DNA of 64,000 nt from Planktothrix sp. PCC 11201 (GCF_900009135.1 NZ_LT797711.1:437545-501544), one strand, 5' to 3'; numbered from the stretch's first letter, positions 36,301-44,246 are shown. Made by a program: numbers and translations. Notes: generated by a model from the sequence alone, not told the origin.

Positions 36301-36369
36301 GCGAATCAATTTCAGTTGAAAAAGGTCGAGCAATTAATTCAAAAGTATAGCAACCACCAAGGCGGTTAA
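33334..36369 (+). CDS. Amino-acid-transporter-like membrane domain fused to histidine kinase and receiver
   Basis: In this 1011-residue protein the first about 520 residues are a polytopic membrane domain with roughly 12 helices and the look of the APC (LeuT-fold) superfamily: GFGLTGWPGWIGVF near the start, PNYTTNLLKHYPLLGRYAAI, SSFVADSREPIKTLKF. A short coiled coil leads to HisKA (NMSHELRTPLNG, His about 551), HATPase (NLLGNAIKF, GTGLGLAISQQ), a receiver (Asp about 855 in VITDLAMPVMDG) and a helical tail (about 925-1011). The build resembles known transporter-kinase sensors (for example CbrA-like proteins), where substrate binding or transport controls the kinase. The substrate is unknown. 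The receiver makes it a hybrid kinase; no phosphotransfer partner is adjacent. Confidence 0.88.
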   Translation: MLSLSPHKLPRTLSALETYGFGLTGWPGWIGVFAAMNYALGASAIWVWIPATLVGILITYQVKQLGFHRLEIAGGTPNYTTNLLKHYPLLGRYAAIGYLNGWASVIAISAVVLSDLIQNNLTVVGLSIPPTFLKICLLLLPFIVAFSGTRAISILNLFLVVTATGSIVIFTLQGLGWLIFSPASPGIVPLSWKPLGFTDWAKWFLIATYTTYSSETASSFVADSREPIKTLKFLKIAAWLQGGIFLGASWVAIQLAFDPNHRDDPYLHLIAASQPFWGSGASMMATFLLTTIALLPLTTAVCNCSRILYQLSQDRYMAPVFGVVSRRGVFGPALVWLFVISLVYLAWGNLTQIVFIATVGWFSSYILLHLAIWLRRKRDDVLFPHLSLGLFLMEVVILCVGGIAWGWGNFLLGLIFPLGVMATDIVIRRLPFKIFRPSWWHQLYQPKDQQIIRESLMFQVSTLIFLLSGSVLIGWGFRALLDTQTIGRGENLIVVLLLIVVFVGVAIASWTSLPQIAAFESQIAAFEAIEAREKAESANQAKSEFLANMSHELRTPLNGILGYAQILGRSKAIPEKELQGINIIYQCGSHLLTLINDILDISKIEARKLELTPNAIYLPSLVQGVVEISQIRAQQKGIDFHYQPDPKLPSGIIADEKRLRQVLINLLGNAIKFTDRGSVTLKVEQLGSNSNQLFDNLQKPLSLTRLRFSIIDTGIGISNEDIQKLFQAFAQVGERSRQAEGTGLGLAISQQIVQLMGGKIQVESELGIGSKFFFEVELPINNEWVEEQTSRAGNIISYQGAKERILILVVDDRWENRAVIVNLLEPLGFVLIEAENGQEGLDKMRETLPDIVITDLAMPVMDGFEMLKQLRSDRQLKALKIVVSSASVSQVDQQMSLNAGGDDFLTKPVDAQDLFNALAKHLQLTWNYEEVGNTVPVSTLEIIPPAAEDLEVLLELTKRGKIKNLVLMAEQIGQKDARYQPFIQELLELANQFQLKKVEQLIQKYSNHQGG

Positions 36370-36396
36370 GCCATTAGCTTCTATTGCATCCCTTGA

Positions 36397-37734
36397 TCAA
36401 GATGAAACCCAAAACATTCCTTTAATCCCGTTAGGATCGGTAATAAACCCTAAATTATGATAGAAATTAACCGCTTTATTCCCAGCAAATAACGTAATAT
36501 TTTCAATATTTTGCAATTGTAGCTGTTCTAAGGTATACTGAATTAAGGACTTTCCTAATCCTTGACTTTGGAAGTTAGGATGGATGACTACATCCCAAAG
36601 GGTCGCGTTATAAACATGATCGGAAACAGCCCGGGCAAACCCAATTAATTGTTTTTGGGTGGGGGTAATAAACCACAGGGTAACGACTAAAAAACTGTGT
36701 TCTAGGGCGATTTTCATGTGTTTGTGATCCCGAGTCATCCAATTCACGGCTTCAAACAGTTGATCGAGTTGGTCTAAGTCAAAATCAATATCGGTACTAA
36801 AAATAAAGGGTTCGAGTTGTTGATAGGTTGCTAAGGGAATATCAAAATTATTGGTACTGATATCAGTTGTCAGACCTTGATCATATTTAGACCATTTCTG
36901 GGAAGTTTTATTAATATTTTGATGTTGTAAATTAATTGATGTTTCTAAGTCATTTTTTTTCTGCAATAGAGTATTAAACTTTTCCGAGATAAAAATTTGA
37001 TCAGGATAGAATTGTATCGCCATTTGATATAGTATTAAAGCGGCATTAATTAGATGTTTTTGCTGGAAAAAATCCGCAATTTTCAGCCACGCGCTTTGAT
37101 TTTGACTTAAAAATTGCACAATACTTTGATATTCAGGATACTGTTGCTGATTTTGAATTACTTTTTGATAATGGGCGATCGCTAAATCAAACTTTTCAGG
37201 TAAATGATATTCTAGGGTTTCTCCCAATTTAGTCGCAATTAATACAAAATCCTGTTCCTGATTGGTTTGATGCAAAATCACCAAACTTTTCCAATAATTA
37301 ATAATCGCTAAATTCCATTTTTTTTGATGAAATAAAACATCGGCTAAATTACAATAAGACCAATGAAAATGGGGATTTAATTGTATAGCTTTCCGATAAA
37401 CATGAACCGCTTCTTCCCAATGTTTTAATTTTAATAAACCATTCCCTAAATTATGATATGACCAGGAAAAATTAGGATTAAGTTTAATCGCATGACGATA
37501 ATTAATGATGGCATCTTGCCATTGTTCCTGTTTTAAAAAAACATCCGCTAAATGGTGATAAAACCAAGAACAATGGGGATTTAATTGGATCGCCTGACGA
37601 TAATTAGAGATCGCCGCTTGCCATTGTTCCTGCTGATCATGCAAACGCCCTAAATTTGCATAGGATTCAGCCGACTTGACATCCTTTGCCATCACATTTA
37701 AAGAATCGGGTTTGAGCGGGTCTTCCTGGGGCAT
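36397..37734 (-). CDS. TPR-repeat protein with C-terminal GNAT acetyltransferase
   Basis: The protein has 445 residues. Residues 15-155 contain about four clear TPR units (for example WQAAISNYRQAIQLNPHCSW), then a less regular helical part. The last about 140 residues form a GNAT domain: a central strand LWDVVIHPNFQSQGLGKSLI with the acetyl-CoA pyrophosphate loop (QSQGLG) and the ending VNFYHNLGFI. It probably acetylates a protein or small molecule, with the TPRs docking a partner. Its ATG lies 10 nt downstream of gmk, so it belongs to the remA-gmk unit. Confidence 0.87.
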   Translation of the reverse strand: MPQEDPLKPDSLNVMAKDVKSAESYANLGRLHDQQEQWQAAISNYRQAIQLNPHCSWFYHHLADVFLKQEQWQDAIINYRHAIKLNPNFSWSYHNLGNGLLKLKHWEEAVHVYRKAIQLNPHFHWSYCNLADVLFHQKKWNLAIINYWKSLVILHQTNQEQDFVLIATKLGETLEYHLPEKFDLAIAHYQKVIQNQQQYPEYQSIVQFLSQNQSAWLKIADFFQQKHLINAALILYQMAIQFYPDQIFISEKFNTLLQKKNDLETSINLQHQNINKTSQKWSKYDQGLTTDISTNNFDIPLATYQQLEPFIFSTDIDFDLDQLDQLFEAVNWMTRDHKHMKIALEHSFLVVTLWFITPTQKQLIGFARAVSDHVYNATLWDVVIHPNFQSQGLGKSLIQYTLEQLQLQNIENITLFAGNKAVNFYHNLGFITDPNGIKGMFWVSS

Positions 37735-37744
37735 ATTTTGGGGC

Positions 37745-38302
37745 TTAAACGGGAGAATATAACACGGATTCTAAACGCCGTAAGGCAAAATCTAAATCAT
37801 CATTAATCACTTCAAAATCAAACTCACTGGCGGCGTCGATCTCCGCTTTTGCTCGCATTAAACGCCGTCGAATAGCATCTTCAGAATCCTGACCTCTACC
37901 GCGTAAACGACGTTCTAATTCATCAATAGAAGGGGGCATAATAAAAATCCGTAAAGCCGAGGGAAAGGTGGAACGAATTTGGCGAGCGCCCTCTAACTCA
38001 ATCTCTAATAAAACCGATATTCCCGCCTCAATTTTTTCTTTAACAGCAATTAAGGGAGTTCCATAATAATTCCCCGCAAATTCAGCCCATTCTAATAACT
38101 CTCCTGCTTCGATCATGTTTTGAAAATGAACCCGATCAACAAAATAGTAATCTTGTCCATGGATTTCACCGGGACGAGGAGAACGAGTGGTCACAGAAAC
38201 GGATAAATGGAGTTCAGGATGATCTTTGAGTAGGGAACGAACCAATGTTCCTTTTCCGACCCCGCTAGGGCCTGTCATCACAATTAATCGGCCTTTTTTC
38301 AT
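37745..38302 (-). CDS. gmk: Guanylate kinase
   Basis: Gmk (185 aa) converts GMP to GDP with ATP. It has the P-loop GPSGVGKGT at residues 10-18, the GMP-binding [32 protein letters not shown] and the lid region [19 protein letters not shown]. It is the middle gene of a minus-strand group with remA upstream and the TPR-GNAT gene downstream; remA-gmk linkage is common in bacteria including cyanobacteria. Confidence 0.97.
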   Translation of the reverse strand: MKKGRLIVMTGPSGVGKGTLVRSLLKDHPELHLSVSVTTRSPRPGEIHGQDYYFVDRVHFQNMIEAGELLEWAEFAGNYYGTPLIAVKEKIEAGISVLLEIELEGARQIRSTFPSALRIFIMPPSIDELERRLRGRGQDSEDAIRRRLMRAKAEIDAASEFDFEVINDDLDFALRRLESVLYSPV

Positions 38303-38456
38303 AGTATTTTTATCAGGTTAGAGGGTTGAAAACAAAGTAATGGGGAATCCCTGATTTTCCCTTGAACCTGCTGATGGATTCAAGGCATTGAATCGGAATC
38401 TTTTTATTTTCTCATGCTATGCCGATGGAAACCAAGGGGAATCAATCACAAATCCC

Positions 38457-38723
38457 CTAATCATCGCGGGAATTGCCGTCTTTGGTCATCACAAAGCGAT
38501 GGGCAACGGTTTCCGGCTGAATGGCTGAGAGAATCACATGGCTAGAATCCGTGATAATTACCGCCCTGGTTCTGCGTCCGTAGGTGGCATCGACTAACTG
38601 TCCTCGCTCCCGAGCATCATTAATAATCCGCTTAATCGGGGCTGATTCAGGGCTGACAATGGCAATCACTCGATTAGCAGAGACAATATTACCAAAACCA
38701 ATATTGATTAACTGAATATCCAT
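38457..38723 (-). CDS. remA: RemA-like DNA-binding protein (DUF370)
   Basis: I start the gene at ATG 38723 (88 aa, [12 protein letters not shown]), where the DUF370 family normally begins; a longer frame from 38750 adds nine unconserved residues. Family segments are [40 protein letters not shown] and [12 protein letters not shown]. RemA in Bacillus is a transcription factor for matrix genes that forms ring-like oligomers on DNA; here the linkage to gmk is conserved but targets are unknown. A gap of 154 nt separates it from gmk. Confidence 0.9.
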   Translation of the reverse strand: MDIQLINIGFGNIVSANRVIAIVSPESAPIKRIINDARERGQLVDATYGRRTRAVIITDSSHVILSAIQPETVAHRFVMTKDGNSRDD

Positions 38724-39034
38724 AAAAATTGAATTGATAGGATCTGTCAAAGTTTTTTTCTACCATTCTATCATAGTTAAAATTTATCCGATTTACAACG
38801 CTTAATTCCAGAAAAAATCTATTTTTTGTTTACTTGAGTTTGCCTTATATTGTTAAGTTAAAACTCAAAAAACGACTATTCTAAATCAGTTATCGCTGAT
38901 CAATTATGGGTCTATTGCCCATTCCCTATTTTCAAAAACCTTATTTTTTAGTACGGATTGAGACTGACTCTATTTATCCCCAATTCTATAATTTTGTGTT
39001 AAACTAACGGGTGTTAATCCCTAATTAATTGATT

Positions 39035-40006
39035 ATGAAAGCTATTGTTATTCATCAATATGGGTCGCCTGATGTTCTTCGTTATGAAGATATTCCGACC
39101 CCAACAATTAAACCCGATCAAGTTTTAGTCAAAATTCATGCCAGTAGTATTAATCCCGTGGACTGGAAGATTAGACAGGGATTATTACAACCAGTATCGG
39201 GCTACAATTTCCCCAAGGTTTTAGGCTCGGATTTAGCCGGGGAAGTGGTGGAAATCGGCTCCCAGGTGACGCGCCTCCGGGTGGGAGATCAGGTTTATGG
39301 CTTCGTTAACCCGTTATTTGGGGGGGCTTATGCCGAGTATGTGGCTGTGCCTGCCGGGAATTTGACCTATAAACCTCAAAATATGACCTATGCGGAGGCT
39401 GCGACGGTTCCCATAGCGGGATTGACGGCGTTACAGGGGTTATTAGATTTAGGTCAATTGCGACCCGGACAGAGGGTTTTAATTAACGGGGCGTCCGGCG
39501 GTGTGGGAACCTTTGCAGTGCAAATTGCTGTGGCCCTGAATGCCGATGTTACGGGGGTTTGCGGGACGTCTAATGTTGATATTGTTAAACGTTTGGGAGC
39601 CCATACGGTGATTGATTACACTCAGGAAGATTTTACCCAACAGGACATCCAATACGATATTATTTTTGATGCGGTGGGGAAACAGTCCTTTTTTAATTGT
39701 GAAAAGATTCTACAATCCGATGGCATTTATATCTCAACTTTGCCCACAATTGATAATATGGGAGCGACATTACAAACTTTATTATTTTCGGGTAAAAAAT
39801 CAAAATTAGTCTTAGCTCAACCGAGTCGCCGAGATTTAGACGCCTTGCGAGATTTAATTGAAGCGGGCAAAATTCAAACGGTGATTGATCGAACTTATCC
39901 CTTAAATGATCTAGCCGAAGCCCATACCTATAGTGAGATGGGCCGCACCGTTGGCAAAATTGCAATTACGGTGAATGAGGGGTTACAAACTATTAATATT
40001 GATTGA
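39035..40006 (+). CDS. Quinone oxidoreductase-like NADP-dependent alcohol dehydrogenase (MDR family)
   Basis: The start is ATG 39035 (323 aa, MKAIVIHQYGSPDVLRYED); a TTG two codons earlier is less likely. It is a zinc-free medium-chain dehydrogenase/reductase of the zeta-crystallin type: GroES-like N-terminal domain (SINPVDWKIRQG, GSDLAGEVVEIG), then a Rossmann domain with INGASGGVGTFAVQIA. It lacks the structural zinc cysteines. It probably reduces quinones or enones with NADPH. It stands alone; the downstream gap is filled with purine-rich repeats. Confidence 0.88.
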   Translation: MKAIVIHQYGSPDVLRYEDIPTPTIKPDQVLVKIHASSINPVDWKIRQGLLQPVSGYNFPKVLGSDLAGEVVEIGSQVTRLRVGDQVYGFVNPLFGGAYAEYVAVPAGNLTYKPQNMTYAEAATVPIAGLTALQGLLDLGQLRPGQRVLINGASGGVGTFAVQIAVALNADVTGVCGTSNVDIVKRLGAHTVIDYTQEDFTQQDIQYDIIFDAVGKQSFFNCEKILQSDGIYISTLPTIDNMGATLQTLLFSGKKSKLVLAQPSRRDLDALRDLIEAGKIQTVIDRTYPLNDLAEAHTYSEMGRTVGKIAITVNEGLQTINID

Positions 40007-40023
40007 TTGTTTTGGGTCAATTT

Positions 40024-40157
40024 GGGGGAGTAGGGGAGGTAGGGGAGGCAGGGGGAGCAGGGGGAGCAGGGAGAGCAGGGGGAGCAGGGGAGGCAGAGGA
40101 GGTAAACTATTACCCATTCCCTATTACCCATTCCCCATTCCCCATTCCCTATTCCCC
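40024..40157. repeat. Composite tandem repeats (GGGGGAGCA nonamers, then CCCCATT heptamers)
   Basis: The left half (40024-40100) is a G-rich array of GGGGGAGCA and GGGGAGGCA units; the right half (40108-40157) is CCCCATT/CCCTATT heptamers. The nonamer is the reverse complement of the CTCCCCCTG array at the window end. The array lies between two convergent genes and stops 4 nt before the mtnB stop. Confidence 0.9.
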
Positions 40158-40160
40158 TTA

Positions 40161-40790
40161 TTAATGTTGAAAATTCAATCCCGCTTGACGAGCCGCCACA
40201 ATATAACGGAAAATATATTCTACTAATTCAATATGGTTTTCTGCGGCTTCTGGAGAATCTGCCCAAACCGTTACCCCATGATTTCTAATTAACAACGCCG
40301 GAACATTAGGAGAAGTTTGTTTAAACCGTTGAACAATTGCTTCCGCAATGCGAGGCACTTCTAAATAATTCTCAAAAACAGGTAGATAAACTTTAGGGTT
40401 TTCTTGCCAAATTCCCAAGCCTTTTAACATCTCAATGGGTGGTAAAAGCAGTTGTTCATGATTAATAAAGTTTGAGACTAATTTGGCTTCAACGGAATGA
40501 ACATGATAACAGGCATTTGCCTCGGGAAACAAAGAATATATAGCTTGATGAATACTGGTTTCTGCCGAGGGTTTATTATTCGGATTGGGATTTTCTAATA
40601 TCTCTCCAGTGAGAGACATTCTCACAAAATCCTCTGTCACTAATTTGCCTTTTTGTTTGCCACTAGCGGTAATCCAAAAACTATTATCGGGCATTTTAGC
40701 CGAAAGATTTCCAGCCGTCCCTGCCATCCAACCCAGTTGATGAAATTGGCAAGACGCATATATTAAAGATTGACGGAGATCGGTTTTCAT
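40161..40790 (-). CDS. mtnB: Methylthioribulose-1-phosphate dehydratase
   Basis: MtnB (209 aa) dehydrates 5-methylthioribulose-1-phosphate in the methionine salvage pathway. It is a class II aldolase-fold enzyme with the zinc-binding HVHS (in ANACYHVHSVEAKLV), GNLSAKMPDNSFWITASG and the C-terminal RNHGVTVW metal ligand. It lies on the same strand as mtnW and mtnD but is separated from mtnW by a tnpB element whose left end is about 10 nt upstream of the ATG. No Shine-Dalgarno is visible before the start (TTTCCG), so expression may be impaired or come from the element. Confidence 0.9.
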   Translation of the reverse strand: MKTDLRQSLIYASCQFHQLGWMAGTAGNLSAKMPDNSFWITASGKQKGKLVTEDFVRMSLTGEILENPNPNNKPSAETSIHQAIYSLFPEANACYHVHSVEAKLVSNFINHEQLLLPPIEMLKGLGIWQENPKVYLPVFENYLEVPRIAEAIVQRFKQTSPNVPALLIRNHGVTVWADSPEAAENHIELVEYIFRYIVAARQAGLNFQH

Positions 40791-40799
40791 CGGAAATTT

Positions 40800-42162
40800 G
40801 GGTAGAAACCCCGTCCTTTTAGGACGGCTTTACATTTAGAGGTTTTCGCTATATACTAGAGAAATAGTGAAACACCTGAGAAGATGTACGCCACTCAAAA
40901 AAACCAACTTAGACGACTTAGCCAGCAGGAATTTAACGCCCTGACTGTTTTGTGTCGTTTGAGCAAGAATCTTTTTAATATGGCGTTGTATGAATGTAGG
41001 CAGTATTTCTTTACTCAAAGAAAGCGACTGACCTATGAATCTAACTACCATATTTGCAAGTCTAATGAGAACTATCGGCTTCTTAATACCGATATTGCTC
41101 AACAGACAATGAAGGTGGTAGATAGAAGTATGCGGTCTTTCTTGGGACTTCTTCAAGCCATCAGTATAGGACGCTGTGAACAAAAACCACAACTGCCTAA
41201 ATACTTGCCCAAAGATGGTTATTTCCCTTTGATTATTCCGAGAATTAAAGTTAAAAATGGGGTGTTTAATATCCCCATGTCTCAACAATTTAAACAGGAA
41301 TATGGGGAAGTGAAAATCCCACTCCCAGAAAGACTGAAAGACAAGAAGATTAAGGAGGTACGAATACATCCGAAATACTCGGCTCGATGGTTTGAGATTG
41401 AGTATATTTATGAAGATGAAAAAATCGAAACATCTGTTGATTCCGAAAAAGCGATAGCTATTGACTTGGGGGTTAATAATCTGGCAGCTTGTTTTGACAC
41501 TGATGGGCATCAATTTTTGATTGATGGCAAAAGACTTAAAAGCATTAATCACTGGTATAACAAGCGTAACGCCCAGCTTCAATCTGCCAAAGACAAGCAA
41601 GGGATAAAAGGGATCACAAATAAACAGGCACGACTTAATCAAAAGCGGAATGACTCTATTCGAGATTATTTGAATAAATCGGCTCGAATAATAATCGACC
41701 ATTGTTTGACTTATCAAATTGGTAAATTGATAGTTGGTTACAATCCGGGTATCAAGCAAGAGATTAATATCGGACGTTCTAATAATCAAAACTTTGTCCA
41801 GATTCCTTTTTGGCAGTTGAGACAAAAACTTAAAGCTTTGTGTTGTCGATACGGAATTGAGTATGGTGAGCAAGAGGAATCTTACTCCTCTAAAGCTAGT
41901 TTTTATGATCAAGATGAGATCCCTATTTACAATGCCGATAATCCCAGTAAACAGAAGTTTTCTGGTAGAAGGATTAAGAGAGGATTGTATAGAACAAAGG
42001 ATAGACATCTGGTTTCGGCTGATATTAATGGTAGTGCCAATATTTTGGTTAAAAGTAAGCACAGACTTGATTTTGAGCGAGTGTCTAGCGGGTTTTTGGC
42101 TAACCCTTTAAGGATTTACGTCTCTTAAGAATCCCCGCCGTTTTACGGCGCGGGAGTGTCAA
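40800..42162 (+). mobile_element. tnpB-only IS200/IS605-group element inside the mtn gene cluster
   Basis: The element has tnpB but no tnpA. The left end has a hairpin (CCGTCC 40811-40816, GGACGG 40822-40827). The right end has another (42133-42154, CCC-CGCCG with CGGCG-GGG) and finishes near GTCAA (42158-42162), a typical cleavage-site sequence of the family. The outer left boundary is approximate. It is oriented against mtnW and mtnB, and its right end provides the mtnW stop codon. Confidence 0.75.
40884..42128 (+). CDS. tnpB: TnpB nuclease of a second, divergent lineage (altered RuvC-II)
   Basis: The protein has 414 residues. It begins MYATQKNQLRRLSQQE, a form common among cyanobacterial solo TnpBs, and shares little sequence with the TnpB at 11290. 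RuvC-I is AIDLGVNNLA (Asp about 194) and RuvC-III is ADINGSANIL (Asp about 380). The normal RuvC-II glutamate is absent (LIVGYNPGIKQ), and the zinc-ribbon cysteines are also absent. Two glutamates at about 331-332 (EQEESYSSKASF) lie where a rearranged catalytic acid has been reported in some TnpB clades. It could thus be active. It is transcribed antisense to the mtn genes. Confidence 0.88.
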   Translation: MYATQKNQLRRLSQQEFNALTVLCRLSKNLFNMALYECRQYFFTQRKRLTYESNYHICKSNENYRLLNTDIAQQTMKVVDRSMRSFLGLLQAISIGRCEQKPQLPKYLPKDGYFPLIIPRIKVKNGVFNIPMSQQFKQEYGEVKIPLPERLKDKKIKEVRIHPKYSARWFEIEYIYEDEKIETSVDSEKAIAIDLGVNNLAACFDTDGHQFLIDGKRLKSINHWYNKRNAQLQSAKDKQGIKGITNKQARLNQKRNDSIRDYLNKSARIIIDHCLTYQIGKLIVGYNPGIKQEINIGRSNNQNFVQIPFWQLRQKLKALCCRYGIEYGEQEESYSSKASFYDQDEIPIYNADNPSKQKFSGRRIKRGLYRTKDRHLVSADINGSANILVKSKHRLDFERVSSGFLANPLRIYVS

Positions 42163-42182
42163 CCCCATTTTTCCATCGCCTG
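42129..42182 (+). ncRNA. Predicted 3' end and guide of the second omega-RNA
   Basis: The hairpin at 42133-42154 and the end near 42162 mark the expected scaffold end. The guide would then be about 42163-42182, which is the 3' end of mtnW read antisense. Only the terminal part is given; the 5' scaffold probably extends into tnpB. Positional inference. Confidence 0.4.
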
Positions 42183-43319
42183 TTTAAGAGCACCAGGGGG
42201 CATTTCCTTAACATCAAAGGGTAGACCCCGTTGATACCAGTCGAGGGCTTGGAAGAAGGCATTAACCCCCGCTCCTGGGCCGTTTGGATGTTCCATAATC
42301 CCCGTCCCAGCATTCAGAATTACGTCCTTGCCATAGTCCGATAGGGCTTGGGGGACAATTCCGGGGTGAATTCCAGCCGAAGGGACAGGGAACACATTCC
42401 GCGATCGCAACTGCTCACAAATCCGCTTTTCCTCAACGGGATCAAAGGGTAAACTACCATAATGGGCGGGATATAAGACCGCATCCGCCCCGCCATGGGC
42501 CATCAAGGTTCCCAAAATCACGGAATAGGAAAAACCCGTATCCCCAGAGGCACATAACGCCCCCGCCAAGGCAGGATGGGCGAAAATTGGAACATTCACC
42601 TCTGGATCGGTGGCTAGGGCTTCTAAGACCGAAAAACCGTAGGTGAGAACATTTAATAATAGGGCATTTGCCCCTTCTTTAACCAGTATTCGGGCTTTTT
42701 CTAATAGGGTTTGGGCGTTTCCCGTAACATTAACTGCATACAAAACTGTGCGCCCGGTTTCTTGTTTAATTTGGTCTAAAATTGGACGACTAGCTCTTAA
42801 TCTTTCTAGGGTGGGGGCGGTGTTTAAATCCCCCATAATTTCATCATCTTTAATAATATCTAATCCGGCCGTTGCCACTTCTTTTAAAATTGTAGCATGA
42901 TCCTGGGCGGATAGTCCTAGGGCGGGTTTGAAGATTGCCATAATTAGGGGACGATCAAAAACTTGCAATTGTTGGCGAATTCCTGATATGCCAAATTTTG
43001 CAACCCGACCATAATTTTTATCGAGTCTAACGGCAACTATTTTACCAACTCCGGCCATAGAATATTTGCCAAAAATCATTGTTAGTAAACTAGCAATATC
43101 ATTTTCAACGTTAATTTCTGGAAATTTAACCGTGGCAATACTATAACCTTGTTCATCGGTTTTGATATTAATAACTTGGGCTAAATGCGATCGCAAATTA
43201 TCTTCCCGATGGCTAAATCTTTCGTCCCAAGTTCCAGCAGTTTGTCCAATAGCAATGACTTTCGCCTGACGCAAGGCATCAATATCAGGAGGAAAACGAT
43301 AATCAACTTCAATGGTCAT
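42159..43319 (-). CDS. mtnW: RuBisCO-like protein, diketo-methylthiopentyl-1-phosphate enolase
   Basis: The protein has 386 residues, a type IV RuBisCO. MtnW catalyses the enolisation step of methionine salvage between MtnB and the dioxygenase. RuBisCO-fold motifs are present but changed: FKPALGLS at the loop equivalent to the Lys175 region, GLDIIKDDEIMGD (the KDDE metal-site motif), AHPALAGA and a phosphate-site segment GTGIMEHPNGPG. The stop codon (TGA, 42161-42159) is formed by the right end of the tnpB element, so the last residue or two may differ from the ancestral C-terminus. The upstream gap to mtnD holds a MITE-like repeat. Confidence 0.92.
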   Translation of the reverse strand: MTIEVDYRFPPDIDALRQAKVIAIGQTAGTWDERFSHREDNLRSHLAQVINIKTDEQGYSIATVKFPEINVENDIASLLTMIFGKYSMAGVGKIVAVRLDKNYGRVAKFGISGIRQQLQVFDRPLIMAIFKPALGLSAQDHATILKEVATAGLDIIKDDEIMGDLNTAPTLERLRASRPILDQIKQETGRTVLYAVNVTGNAQTLLEKARILVKEGANALLLNVLTYGFSVLEALATDPEVNVPIFAHPALAGALCASGDTGFSYSVILGTLMAHGGADAVLYPAHYGSLPFDPVEEKRICEQLRSRNVFPVPSAGIHPGIVPQALSDYGKDVILNAGTGIMEHPNGPGAGVNAFFQALDWYQRGLPFDVKEMPPGALKQAMEKWG

Positions 43320-43383
43320 GGTTTTTTATTCTGGCAATAATGATCAATACAACTCAAAAAATATGAGTTTTAACCTCAAGATT

Positions 43384-43491
43384 GATCCCCCTAAATCCCC
43401 CTTAATAAGGGGGACTTTGAATCAGGTTTACTCATAAATAAGGGAAATATTGACTCTATTCCCCCTTTTTTAAGGGGGGTTAGGGGGGATC
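43384..43491. repeat. MITE-like inverted repeat (GATCCCCCTAA ends) between mtnD and mtnW
   Basis: The left arm 43384-43403 (GATCCCCCTAAATCCCCCTT) is mirrored, with few mismatches, by 43472-43491. Each arm also folds on itself (CCCCCTTAATAAGGGGG on the left, CCCCCTTTTTTAAGGGGGG on the right). A half copy lies at 56345-56381. No coding capacity. Confidence 0.85.
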
Positions 43492-43516
43492 TAGTGTGTT
43501 ATAAAAGCATTAACAA

Positions 43517-44089
43517 TTAATTCAAAGCCAAGGTTTTTTTCGGTCTTCTGGAAAAAATTCTAATTTCTGTATCCGTATATTCAGGAGTCCAACCTTCCGT
43601 TGTGGTGAAATAACGAACGGCTTTAATTCGTCGAGTTTCTGTTAAATAAAACCAATGTTCTGTATTAGCCGGAACATTAACATATTCTTCAGCTTTAACA
43701 GTTAATTCTACTTGACTGCCATCGGGACGAACAAAACCAAATACTCCTTCTCCATCAATAATATAACGGATTTCATTATCCGTATGAATATGACATTGTT
43801 CAAATTTTGCCAATAATGTTTCTAGGTTAGGGGTATCAGGATTAAGGACAATTAAATCCCGGGACTGATAACCTGCTGTTTGTTTTAATTCTTCAAAATA
43901 TTGATCTAATCCTTGCAAAACTTCGGCTTTTTCGTTATCGTTTAATCCAGGTTGATTCAACAATTTAATTAATTCTGGCTCTGTACCCACAGACCAATGG
44001 TTTAACTGAATATTCAGACTGGCTAATTCTCGCTGAATTGCATCTAATTCGGTGTAAGTTGTTCCGTCTTCTAACTGTAAAATTGCCAT
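43517..44089 (-). CDS. mtnD: Acireductone dioxygenase
   Basis: MtnD (190 aa) oxidises the acireductone of methionine salvage to the keto-acid precursor of methionine (Fe form). The cupin metal site is complete: HIHTDNEIRY gives two His and the Glu, and ANTEHWFYLTE the last His. It is first in the minus-strand mtn series. A possible -10 box (TATAAT on the minus strand, 44136-44131) and GAGG before the ATG support the start. The 181-nt upstream gap is shared with the divergent McrB-type operon. No S-adenosylmethionine riboswitch is seen. Confidence 0.95.
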   Translation of the reverse strand: MAILQLEDGTTYTELDAIQRELASLNIQLNHWSVGTEPELIKLLNQPGLNDNEKAEVLQGLDQYFEELKQTAGYQSRDLIVLNPDTPNLETLLAKFEQCHIHTDNEIRYIIDGEGVFGFVRPDGSQVELTVKAEEYVNVPANTEHWFYLTETRRIKAVRYFTTTEGWTPEYTDTEIRIFSRRPKKTLALN

Positions 44090-44224
44090 GCTTAACCTCG
44101 ATAGTAGGAAATGTTTTTAAGTCAAATACTATTATATAGCGGTGTGTTGTCGCGTGAGATACAACGCAAAAATCCGGCTTCTTAAACAATACCTGCGCCA
44201 AAATCCTAGAGAGTTGCGTAATTG

Positions 44225-44246
44225 TTGCCATTGCTGGCAATATAAT
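44225..44246 (+). promoter_or_regulatory. Operator-like palindrome abutting the -10 box of the McrB-type operon
   Basis: TTGCCA-TTGC-TGGCAA (44225-44240) is a perfect 6-4-6 inverted repeat placed directly before TATAAT (44241-44246). No -35 with good spacing is seen (TTGCGT at 44214 is too far), suggesting an activator-dependent or repressed promoter. The first ATG is 24 nt past the -10 box. Confidence 0.5.

Noticed and set aside
40836..42062. 408-codon open frame on the minus strand
   Set aside because: It lies antisense to the second tnpB, has no recognisable motif and a composition typical of a shadow frame; TnpB motifs are on the + strand.
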